From the NCBI GenBank assembly GCA_016872605.1, contig VGZI01000032.1, positions 1 through 41,921 of the forward strand: a DNA stretch of 41,921 nucleotides. The letters are read 5' to 3'. This DNA is from Planctomycetota bacterium (GTDB lineage: Bacteria > Planctomycetota > Planctomycetia > Gemmatales > Gemmataceae). A model generated the notes under the pieces. That model did not search any database. It was given only the letters and a program-made list of their open reading frames with translations, and had not been told where the DNA came from. The position numbers and the translations under genes were made by a program. This document shows, piece by piece, positions 24,738 through 31,146 of this stretch (position 1 is the first letter of the stretch; the number at the start of each line of letters is the position of its first letter).

Positions 24738-25000
24738 GCTTCCAGGGTGAGCGCTTGTTCTTGCACTGGCAGGTGAAACCGTTCGGCGATCTTTCCGTCG
24801 GAGAGAAGGAATGTCGGAATGTCGGCGTCCGCGGGCGGGATGAGTCGCCCACGCTCGACAAGGCGGAGGTTCTCTTCAAGGCGGGCCAAGCAACCTTCTG
24901 CCTCTTTGCGGTCGGTGGTCTTGAGGGAAGCGTGGAGCTTCTTGCCGCCGATGCGAAAGACAATGCGAAACCGGTCAGACCGGAGCTTAAGCGATGCCAT
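24738..25000 (-). pseudogene. Tyrosine recombinase/phage integrase, N-terminal fragment
   Basis: From the ATG at 25000 the first 80 or so residues read as the N-terminus of a planctomycete phage-type integrase: RFRIVFRIGGKKLHASLKTT, then an acidic/basic helix EAEGCLARLEENLRLVERG and DIPTFLLSDGKIAERF. This is the arm-binding/SAM-like start of the family. Around 24740 the similarity ends and the sequence becomes the His-rich gene in another frame. The catalytic domain with the Arg-His-Arg-Tyr residues is missing from the window. The frame stays open to 24365, but that part is antisense to the lipoprotein gene. The gene points away from the nearby tRNA-Leu, the usual layout for an element integrated at a tRNA. 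Confidence 0.68.
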
Positions 25001-25095
25001 CGTTGCCTTTCGGATGCATGGTAAATCCGGCGGATCGCCGGGTTAAGCGATGCAAAGGCAACGCATCATCCTGGTTGTCCCCAATTTGTCCCCAA
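24987..25095. repeat. Repeats and hairpins at the recombinase start (possible att/arm sites)
   Basis: TTAAGCGATGC is repeated directly at 24987-24997 and 25043-25053. CGTTGCCTTT (25001-25010) and AAAGGCAACG (25054-25063) are perfect inverted copies that enclose a tight hairpin, CCGGCG-GAT-CGCCGG (25027-25041). TTGTCCCCAA is repeated at 25075-25084 and 25086-25095, 11 bp apart. All of this lies between the recombinase start codon region and the tRNA terminator, where integrase arm-type sites or autoregulatory operators would be expected. Confidence 0.5.
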
Positions 25096-25125
25096 ATGGG
25101 TCTAAAAGAGGGGTTTGAAATGCAA

Positions 25126-25156
25126 AAGGACTTACGCCTGTTCGACGTAAGTCCTT
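25126..25156 (-). terminator. Terminator hairpin downstream of tRNA-Leu
   Basis: AAGGACTTACG (25126-25136) and CGTAAGTCCTT (25146-25156) are perfect 11-bp arms around a 9-base loop. On the minus strand the hairpin is followed by TTTTGC. It begins 12 bp beyond the tRNA 3' end, so it most likely terminates the tRNA transcript. Confidence 0.75.
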
Positions 25157-25168
25157 GAGCCACTTGAA

Positions 25169-25253
25169 TGCCGGAGACAGGACTTGAACCTGCACTCCCA
25201 TTACAGGAACCAGGCCCTCAACCTGGCGCGTCTGCCAATTCCGCCACTCCGGC
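25169..25253 (-). tRNA. tRNA-Leu (anticodon GAG)
   Basis: An 85-nt minus-strand tRNA with a long variable arm. The acceptor stem pairs GCCGGAG (25247-25253) with CTCCGGC near the 3' end, and the discriminator is A. The anticodon stem CCAGG/CCTGG encloses TTGAGGG, giving anticodon GAG, which reads CTC/CTT leucine codons. The T arm contains the GGTTCAAGTCC signature and the D arm AATTGGCAGACG is typical of tRNA-Leu. The CCA end is not encoded. A terminator hairpin follows, and a truncated recombinase gene begins about 170 bp further along the same strand. Confidence 0.96.
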
Positions 25254-25578
25254 AATTGCGGATTCCTTGCTCTCGAGCGTCCGACGACGACGGTCGTCCC
25301 GATGCCGTCAGCCCTGAGATTGAGGTGATCTCGGCGTGACGACATCATGTGCGCTCAAGCTACTGCTCTGCCACAGCTAGAACGCCGGGTTGTAGGACGG
25401 CTCTGGCGAGCCGTCCAGCACAACAGGGCCGGCTCAGGAGAGCCGTCCTACGGAATTGCCAACTCGTCTTTTTAGCTTTGACAAAGCACTGCCACCATAT
25501 TTTACTATCGAGTCTAGCCCTTGGCCAAGGTCTCGCACATGGTTTTTTGTATCGGGAGTGCTTTGGGTAGGGGCGTAC
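25254..25578. other. Intergenic region between tRNA-Leu and RbfA-like gene
   Basis: About 325 bp with no gene. It holds the palindromic repeat at 25392-25451 and otherwise only the upstream flank of the tRNA gene, with no clear promoter that I can define. Short frames on either strand have no recognisable content. Confidence 0.5.
25392..25451. repeat. Nested palindromic repeat
   Basis: GTAGGACGGCTCT (25392-25404) and AGAGCCGTCCTAC (25439-25451) are perfect 13-bp inverted copies. Within the left half GGACGGCTC (25395-25403) also pairs with GAGCCGTCC (25408-25416). Two alternative hairpins are therefore possible. The compact 60-bp unit resembles a dispersed miniature element. Confidence 0.75.
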
Positions 25579-25968
25579 CTACGAGCCCGCAACGATCTCG
25601 AAGACGAGTTCTGGTGTTTTGCGGCGATGGATGGCCCTGGCGATTTCAGCACGGAGTCGTGGATAGAACCCGGTGAGCGCAGCGAGCGCCGTGGCGATGG
25701 GTTCGGTGCCGTGGTAAAGGAATCGGACCAGGAGCCGGCGCGTATCCGGCGCCGGGGCAACGGAATGAACAGTCAGATCGCGCAGGACCCTGCCTTCGAG
25801 ACAAACGCTCAGCGTTCGCTCTACCTGACGGCAGAGTTGCAGCGCTTTGCGGTTGGCGACCCTGATCGGCGCGTCGCGCGATGCGTAGCGAGGATCGACC
25901 CCGTCCTCGGCAGACAGCTGTGTGCAGAGATCGCTTGGCGGCTTGCAAGAAAATCGGCGTGCGGCCAT
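25579..25968 (-). CDS. RbfA-like ribosome-binding factor
   Basis: A 129-residue protein. After a basic, probably disordered N-terminus of about 35 residues, the core RVANRKALQLCRQVERTLSV, then VLRDLTVHSVAPAPD and LLVRFLY, ends with RLRAEIARAIHRRKTPELVF. This matches the layout of ribosome-binding factor A, with its KH-like alpha-beta fold and a C-terminal basic-helix/RKTPEL-F signature. RbfA binds the 30S subunit during 16S rRNA maturation in the cytoplasm. The assignment is moderate: the N-terminal helix of classical RbfA is weak here, and the gene does not neighbour nusA or infB. The protein may be a divergent planctomycete paralogue. It is transcribed alone on the minus strand, with long gaps on both sides. 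Confidence 0.6.
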   Translation of the reverse strand: MAARRFSCKPPSDLCTQLSAEDGVDPRYASRDAPIRVANRKALQLCRQVERTLSVCLEGRVLRDLTVHSVAPAPDTRRLLVRFLYHGTEPIATALAALTGFYPRLRAEIARAIHRRKTPELVFEIVAGS

Positions 25969-26296
25969 GAGTATTGTCCACAGGGACGCCGCTTCGCCTT
26001 TGCATCATGCTGGCAACGTGCCGTGTGCACCTGGCGCAAGCGTCCCTGGGCGATGGGACACCTGCGGGCACACGGAGGTTCGCACACGCGGGCCGGTTAG
26101 CATTTCTTTTGTGCCGCCATTTGAGAGCTCTCTTTTTTCGGTGTTTGCGGTGGAACGTCAGCGTTTGGGTGAGGCTTCACCTGCGCCGCGACCGTTTGGC
26201 GCCGGATAATCTCAGCCGTCACTCGCTTTCCTGAAGTGGGATCCGAATGGCTCGCGGCTCTGGCAATCGGACGTCTATGGCTCGTGCCGGCGTCGT
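25969..26296. other. Intergenic region upstream of RbfA-like gene
   Basis: About 330 bp without a supported gene. The palindrome GAGAGCTCTC (26123-26132) followed by six T residues could act as a weak plus-strand terminator, but no plus-strand gene ends here. The promoter for the RbfA-like gene must be in this stretch; I cannot pinpoint it. Confidence 0.4.
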
Positions 26297-27286
26297 TCAG
26301 CCCGGATACCAGACTCTGCGTGGGTCGTCGGCGCCGCGCTGATAATCGAACGCTTCATCGGTCATGCGCTTCAGATCGTATTTCGGACGCCAGCCGAGCA
26401 GGAACTTCGCTTTCGTGTTGTCAAGCCAGGTCGAGCGGAACGGGGTGCGGATCTCGACAGACGGCAGGCCGCGCGTCGCCTTGAGATGCTCGGCGAGGGT
26501 GCGATAGTTGACGGGCTCGTCCATGCAAATGTTGAAGGTCTGCTGGCTCGCCCTTGGATGATCGAGAGCCAAGAGGATGGCTTCGATGAGGTCGTCGACG
26601 TGGACGAAGTTGCGCAATACCGGTTCGCCGTCGGGATCGAGCATGACGGGGACGGTGTTGGTCTTGACGAATTCGTCAGCCCGGGCAGGCCCGACAAGGT
26701 CGCGCCAGCGCGGTCCGCCGAAGACGTCCTCGCCAAACGAAAGTTGGTACTTGAAGTCATCCTTTTCCATGATCCAGGGGGCACGCAGGCAGCAGACGTT
26801 CAGGGTGTATTGGATTGCGTACTGCTCCACCATGACTTCTTCGAGCACTTTGGAGAGAGCGTAGCAGCCAGGGTACGCGGAATGCGATTGCGTTTCGGTG
26901 ACGGGAATGGGATGCGGGTAAAAAAAATGTCCCATGCCGGCGTCGCCGCCGATGAGGATGAATTGGCGAAACGTACTACTCGAACGGCATTCTTCGAGCA
27001 GCCAAAACAGCCCTTTGACGGCAACATCCATGATGTCCTCGGGATTCTCCTTGCAGGTGGCGAGGTGAATGACATGAGTGACGCCGACCATCGATTGGCG
27101 CACCGTTTCACGATCTGCGATGGTGCCGCGGGCAATTTCGAGGCGTGGGTTTGGCACTAGCGTGCGGGTGTGGCAGAGCGCGCGGACGGCGTCGGCGCAG
27201 ATGCGAGAATCGGCCCAAAGGCGATCAAGGAAGCGGCGGCCCACCTTGCCTGTGGCGCCGGTAAGAAGGATGCGTCGCGCGCTCAT
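26297..27286 (-). CDS. NAD-dependent epimerase/dehydratase (extended SDR)
   Basis: A 329-residue extended SDR protein. The glycine motif TGATGKVGRRFLD sits at the N-terminus, with HVIHLATCKE after beta-4 and the catalytic pair Y142 and K146 in YALSKVLEE. The C-terminal region has FVHVDDLIEAILLAL and FNICMDEP, typical of sugar-nucleotide epimerases and reductases. It is not close to the epimerase at 543-1469 beyond the shared fold. AAGGA lies 9 bp before the ATG. The substrate is not evident. It diverges from the DUF1592-type cytochrome gene, sharing a 226-bp intergenic region with repeated GAAAACGT motifs. Confidence 0.88.
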   Translation of the reverse strand: MSARRILLTGATGKVGRRFLDRLWADSRICADAVRALCHTRTLVPNPRLEIARGTIADRETVRQSMVGVTHVIHLATCKENPEDIMDVAVKGLFWLLEECRSSSTFRQFILIGGDAGMGHFFYPHPIPVTETQSHSAYPGCYALSKVLEEVMVEQYAIQYTLNVCCLRAPWIMEKDDFKYQLSFGEDVFGGPRWRDLVGPARADEFVKTNTVPVMLDPDGEPVLRNFVHVDDLIEAILLALDHPRASQQTFNICMDEPVNYRTLAEHLKATRGLPSVEIRTPFRSTWLDNTKAKFLLGWRPKYDLKRMTDEAFDYQRGADDPRRVWYPG

Positions 27287-27336
27287 CGTTCAAAATCCTT
27301 GATTGAGAAGGACATCGAAGATTAATAACACTTCGC

Positions 27337-27355
27337 GAAAACGTGACGAAAACGT
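27337..27355. promoter_or_regulatory. Directly repeated GAAAACGT in a divergent promoter region
   Basis: GAAAACGT occurs at 27337-27344 and 27348-27355, an 11-bp spacing that puts both copies on one face of the helix. CGTGAC (27342-27347) and GTCACG (27362-27367) form an overlapping inverted pair. The location between divergent genes suggests an operator; no regulator is known. Confidence 0.4.
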
Positions 27356-27512
27356 AATCATGTCACGCACGGTTCATTAGGAATTTGGCTCATTTCCTCA
27401 TTACACAAATCTCATCACCCCCTCATGGGGTACTCACGCGTCGCACGCTAAACTTTGTTCCATCATGCTGGTGCTGCGCACACCCATGATGCATCAAGCA
27501 AAGGATCAAACG

Positions 27513-29444
27513 ATGCGACGATTTCGAAATCTCCTTGAGTTCCCTTATCTGTGCTTGTTCTTCGTTGGAGTGGCCGGTGTCGTTGCTCATACTTTTGTAT
27601 GGATGCAGCCAGTAAAGGCGCCGACTGTCGCATTCGTTGACGATCCCAACATGCCGCTGGAAACGAAGGCGCGCGCGGCGTTGGGGATGTACTGCGGGAG
27701 TTGCCATCAAAGCGGGCGATCGGGAATGGACTTGGATGAGAACGCGCTTGATCTGGATACCATGCGGCGTCACCGCAGCGAGTGGCTCGAGGTCGTAGAT
27801 CGCATTCGCAATCACAAAATGCCACCTCGACGTTTTCCACAGCCGACGGCGATCGAACGCGAGCACATCATTGCGTGGATTGAGCAAGAGGTTCTTCAGA
27901 AAAAGCCGGCGACCGGCCCCATGTTGGCGCGTCGGCTGCAGCGGATCGAATACGCGAACGTCATCCGCGATCTGTTAGGAGTCAAGGCTCGGTTCAAGGC
28001 GAAGTTTCCCGAAGACGAGGCTCGGTGGTCCCCGTGCGAAACGGTGCCGGAGTTGCCGGCGAGTCTCGCTGCAGCCTATCGAGGGACCGCGGAACAAGCG
28101 ATTGACGACGCCATTGCCGCGGAGCTTGAAGGGGAAACGCAAGACGCAGTCAACGATGAAGAAGGCGACGGTAGGGAGGCCATCTCCTCCGAGCGCGTAT
28201 CGCTCTTCTCGCGTGATTGTAGTCGCGGATCATCCGAGCAAGCGCGCCTCGTCCTGACGAATTTCGTCCGGCGCGCCTATCGCAAGATAGCTGATGTGGA
28301 GGAAGTCGATCGCCTGACCGGAGTATTTGAGCAAGCCGAGAGTGGCGGAGCCAGCTATCATGACGGGCTCAAAGCCGCCATGACTGAAGTGTTGACGTCG
28401 CCGAGTTTCTTGTTCCGGGTCGAGTCCAAGGCGCCAAAAACGTCCAATCCATTCGAACTTGCCGCCCGGCTCTCGTTCTTTTTATGGCGAACGGGACCTG
28501 ACGATGAGTTCATGACGTTAGCCGCGACCGGAGATCTCATGGAGAATCTCGAAGAGCAGACGCTTCGGCTCCTGCGTGATCCTCGTTCGCGAGCATTTGC
28601 CGTCGGTTTTGCAGAGCACTGGCTCTCGTTGAGCAAACTTGAAGAAGTCGCGGCGGAGATGAATGCGCAGCTCAAGCGTGCCATGCGGCGGGAAACCGAA
28701 GAATTCTTCGCGGCGATGGTTCGGGAGGATCGGTCGGTACTCGAGTTCATCGACGGCGATTTTACGTATGTGGATGAAGTCCTCGCCGGCCATTATGGGA
28801 TTGCCGGTGTCAAAGGGAACAAGATGCAACGGATCTCCGTGGATCGCGAAACGCGCGGAGGATTGCTGGGGCAGGCGAGTGTATTGACGATCGTCTCGGC
28901 TAACCTGGATGATAGTGTCGTGCGGCGCGGCAAGTGGATTGCCGAGAGCCTTTTGGGAGAGGCGCCGATTCGACCGCCGGCCGGCTTGCTGGAGGCATTC
29001 GATCAGCTTTCCGGTTCGGGCGGGATGTTGGATCGCCGCCGGCGAATTGCGGCGCACCGCACCAACCCCGCTTGTGCCGAGTGTCACCGTAAGTTAGACG
29101 GCATGGGAATCGCCATGGACCATCTTGATCGGCACGGCGCCTGGCGCGATTCGATCGGCTATGAAAAAGCCGTCCCGCTTGGCGATATCGCGGATGGCGT
29201 TGTCCTGAACGGCCTCGGGGACTTGAAGGCCTATTTGTTGAAGAATCACTCGAGCAAGTTCGCGCGAGCGCTGGCTGAAAGGATACAGCGATTTGCCCTC
29301 GGCCGGCTCCTAGATGATCGTGCCCGTGCTGAACTGAAGGATGTGCCCGAAAACGCGGCAAAACACCAGTTCCGGCTGTCGCGCATGATCGTTGACGTTG
29401 TACAGACGCCGACGTTCCGCGAACGCTTCGGCGCGTGGGAATGA
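27513..29444 (+). CDS. Planctomycete cytochrome-type protein (DUF1587/1595/1592/1588/1585)
   Basis: About 643 residues from the ATG at 27513, chosen because AAGGA lies 7 bp upstream; a frame open from 27465 adds 16 residues. A membrane/signal segment (YLCLFFVGVAGVVAHTFVW) is followed by a cytochrome domain with CGSCH (C61-H65) and KMPP. Then come DUF1587 (RRLQRIEYANVIRDLLGV), DUF1595 (LVLTNFVRRAYRKI), DUF1592 (TSPSFLFRVES, LAARLSFFLW), DUF1588 (GLLGQASVL, with a second CAECH motif at C521-H525) and DUF1585 (ERIQRFALGRL, MIVDVVQTPTFRERF). Such proteins are exported and presumed to be haem-binding redox or hydrolytic enzymes, but the reaction is unknown. The usual long ligand-binding insert between DUF1587 and DUF1595 is reduced to about 90 residues. 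It converges with the TolB-like gene. Confidence 0.9.
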   Translation: MRRFRNLLEFPYLCLFFVGVAGVVAHTFVWMQPVKAPTVAFVDDPNMPLETKARAALGMYCGSCHQSGRSGMDLDENALDLDTMRRHRSEWLEVVDRIRNHKMPPRRFPQPTAIEREHIIAWIEQEVLQKKPATGPMLARRLQRIEYANVIRDLLGVKARFKAKFPEDEARWSPCETVPELPASLAAAYRGTAEQAIDDAIAAELEGETQDAVNDEEGDGREAISSERVSLFSRDCSRGSSEQARLVLTNFVRRAYRKIADVEEVDRLTGVFEQAESGGASYHDGLKAAMTEVLTSPSFLFRVESKAPKTSNPFELAARLSFFLWRTGPDDEFMTLAATGDLMENLEEQTLRLLRDPRSRAFAVGFAEHWLSLSKLEEVAAEMNAQLKRAMRRETEEFFAAMVREDRSVLEFIDGDFTYVDEVLAGHYGIAGVKGNKMQRISVDRETRGGLLGQASVLTIVSANLDDSVVRRGKWIAESLLGEAPIRPPAGLLEAFDQLSGSGGMLDRRRRIAAHRTNPACAECHRKLDGMGIAMDHLDRHGAWRDSIGYEKAVPLGDIADGVVLNGLGDLKAYLLKNHSSKFARALAERIQRFALGRLLDDRARAELKDVPENAAKHQFRLSRMIVDVVQTPTFRERFGAWE

Positions 29445-29479
29445 ACTCGTCCGCAGCTATCGCGCTCGGAGAAGTTTGC

Positions 29480-30460
29480 TCAGTCCAGGACGATCACGCA
29501 TGGATCGAAATCCTCTCGCTTGGAATTTAAGCCCGGCGTTGGCAGCAGCTTTTGCGCGATGCGATCGTACAAAAAGATGTCGCGCTCTCCTTCGCCCTCG
29601 ATTCTCTCGGACACGAATGCCAGATAACGACCATCCGGACTCAACGACGGCGTTTGTTCGTTGGCCACGGAATTGACGCCGGGCAACGGCAGAAACATCT
29701 TCTTGCTGCGATCGAAAAGGTAAATGTCGCGACCACCCATTCCGCTTGGTCGATCGGACGCGAAGGCGACCAGGTTGCCGTCCGCGGACAGCGAAGGCGA
29801 GAGGTCGGCAAACGGCGAATTGATCTCCGGTATCGCCAGCGCCTTTGGTCCCTTGCGATCGTAGAGCCATATGTCCGCGCCGCCGACGCCTCCCTTGCGG
29901 TTCGAGACGAACGCCAGCCAGTGCCCATCCGCGCTCATGGCCGGCATGCGTTCGTCGGCTTTCGGCATGTTGAGGTTCAGCGTGTCCACGATCTTCTGAC
30001 CAGCCAGGTCGTAATGCTGAACCGCCCAGCGCTGGCCGGCCCCCTTGCGATCCCATGCTGCAAACGCAATCAAACTGGCATCGGCGTTGATCGTCGGATG
30101 CAATAGCGCACCGGTCGAGTCGTTGAGTTTTGCCGGCGTGATGAGTTTTTTCTGGGTCAGGTCGTAAACAAAGATCTTGCTCGTTTGATTCTCTAGTTCC
30201 GAGGCGAAGACGCAAATCTTGCCGTTCCGCGAGAGGATCGGATGGTAGTCCTGGCGATTCGGGACGGTGTCGATTGAGCCGACGATCTTGCCCTTGGAGA
30301 CGCCGTCGTGCTCATAGAAGTAGACTTGCGCATGCTTGGGCCGATCGCGGTAGGAGGAGAACGCAACAAGCAATCGCTTGGGCGCATCGGCGGTCGGCTG
30401 CTGGGCGAGCGCGATGACTGGAAGGATGGCCATCGACATCGCGAAGAGGAATCGCGTCAT
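29480..30460 (-). CDS. Exported TolB-like/WD40-like (PD40) beta-propeller protein
   Basis: A 326-residue protein with a signal peptide (MTRFLFAMSMAILPVIALAQ). It is followed by repeated PD40-type blades: HPILSRNGKICVFASELE, PTINADASLIAFAAWDRK, PAMSADGHWLAFVSNRKG, PSLSADGNLVAFASDRPS and PSLSPDGRYLAFVSERIE. Each carries a D/N-G-x-x-[VIL]-[AV]-F-x-S core, with YDR or FDR between blades. TolB-like propellers bind partner proteins in the periplasm; no Tol genes are nearby, so a Tol role is unlikely. AGGA lies about 8 bp before the ATG. The gene is the last of a four-gene minus-strand operon, 15 bp after the aspartic protease gene. Confidence 0.88.
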   Translation of the reverse strand: MTRFLFAMSMAILPVIALAQQPTADAPKRLLVAFSSYRDRPKHAQVYFYEHDGVSKGKIVGSIDTVPNRQDYHPILSRNGKICVFASELENQTSKIFVYDLTQKKLITPAKLNDSTGALLHPTINADASLIAFAAWDRKGAGQRWAVQHYDLAGQKIVDTLNLNMPKADERMPAMSADGHWLAFVSNRKGGVGGADIWLYDRKGPKALAIPEINSPFADLSPSLSADGNLVAFASDRPSGMGGRDIYLFDRSKKMFLPLPGVNSVANEQTPSLSPDGRYLAFVSERIEGEGERDIFLYDRIAQKLLPTPGLNSKREDFDPCVIVLD

Positions 30461-30475
30461 GAAATGATCCTGCTG

Positions 30476-30847
30476 TCAGGGAACACGGTGGATGGAAACA
30501 GCGCCGCCGTCTTGCACGCGGATTGCCAGGTCATGCCCGGCAAGCATGGCCATGCCGATGAGATTCTGTTTGCCAAGCGCGTGGACATCGATTCTGCGCG
30601 GCTTGCCGTCCCAGATGACGACTCCTGAGAACACAGGCACGCGGACAAAACTACCGTCAGCGATCTCCACAATTTCATGCGTCGTCAACACCAGTCCCAG
30701 TGCGGCAACGGTCGCCAGCGGCAAACAGATGAAATCGGAGAACCCCGTGTCGATTTTGACGTCGATTGCCTGAGTCTGGCCATTGGCATCTTCAATGTGT
30801 AGCCGTACGACTGCAGCGAGACTGGGCGTAACGATCCCGGTGATCAT
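30476..30847 (-). CDS. Clan AA (retropepsin-like) aspartic protease
   Basis: About 123 residues. The strand motif VKIDTGFSDFICLP contains the catalytic DTG of retropepsin-type proteases; later LGLVLTTHEIVEIADGS supplies the flap-side strands and LIGMAMLAGHDLAI the hydrophobic-Gly motif of the fold. With one active-site motif per chain it should act as a homodimer. The start at 30847 overlaps the stop of the upstream 90-residue gene by 4 bp (ATGA), so the two are translationally coupled; an ATG at 30868 is less likely. I know this protease as part of a recurrent bacterial two-gene module with a small protein like the one upstream, of unknown function. A physiological substrate cannot be deduced. 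Confidence 0.82.
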   Translation of the reverse strand: MITGIVTPSLAAVVRLHIEDANGQTQAIDVKIDTGFSDFICLPLATVAALGLVLTTHEIVEIADGSFVRVPVFSGVVIWDGKPRRIDVHALGKQNLIGMAMLAGHDLAIRVQDGGAVSIHRVP

Positions 30848-31116
30848 TGCTTTTCCCGCGTATCGCAAAACCCGAATCGTGCTGCCGCGACGTGCCCGAT
30901 ACGAATTGTCCAGATTTGGGCATCCGATTTTTTGTCAAGCAACACCTTGCACGCATCGTATCGTTGGTCGGCAACCGCGTATTCACCTGACTCAACGTCG
31001 ATTGCCAGGAAGCGGCCCGTATTGCCTGCTTCGACCAAAGGCCGAATCGTCATTTCATACAGCGCTGTGCCGCGTTCGGCGATTTCATCGATCGAGTATC
31101 GAGGCTGGACTGTCAT
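30844..31116 (-). CDS. Small conserved protein coupled to the aspartic protease
   Basis: A 90-residue cytoplasmic protein with no signal peptide. It opens with DEIAERGTALYEMTIRPLVE, continues with a strand GRFLAIDVESGEYAVADQ, and ends with AQIWTIRIGHVAAARFG. The layout (helix, acidic strand, helix, strand with R-IG or R-VG) matches a family of unnamed bacterial proteins that I have seen repeatedly beside clan AA proteases. AGGA lies about 6 bp before the ATG, and the stop overlaps the protease start by 4 bp. The tight coupling suggests a regulator, substrate or antitoxin-like partner of the protease, but none of these is shown. It follows the DUF1501 gene by 30 bp. Confidence 0.7.
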   Translation of the reverse strand: MTVQPRYSIDEIAERGTALYEMTIRPLVEAGNTGRFLAIDVESGEYAVADQRYDACKVLLDKKSDAQIWTIRIGHVAAARFGFCDTREKQ

Positions 31117-31146
31117 GACAATTCCTTTCGTTCATGAATGAACCAC

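Noticed and set aside
25043..25348. 101-codon minus-strand frame across the tRNA
   Set aside because: It is a translation of the tRNA-Leu itself; the NWQTRQVEGL wording is the usual artefact of tRNA-Leu genes.
25456..26100. 214-codon plus-strand frame over the RbfA-like gene
   Set aside because: The minus-strand frame has recognisable RbfA-type motifs, while this one has none.
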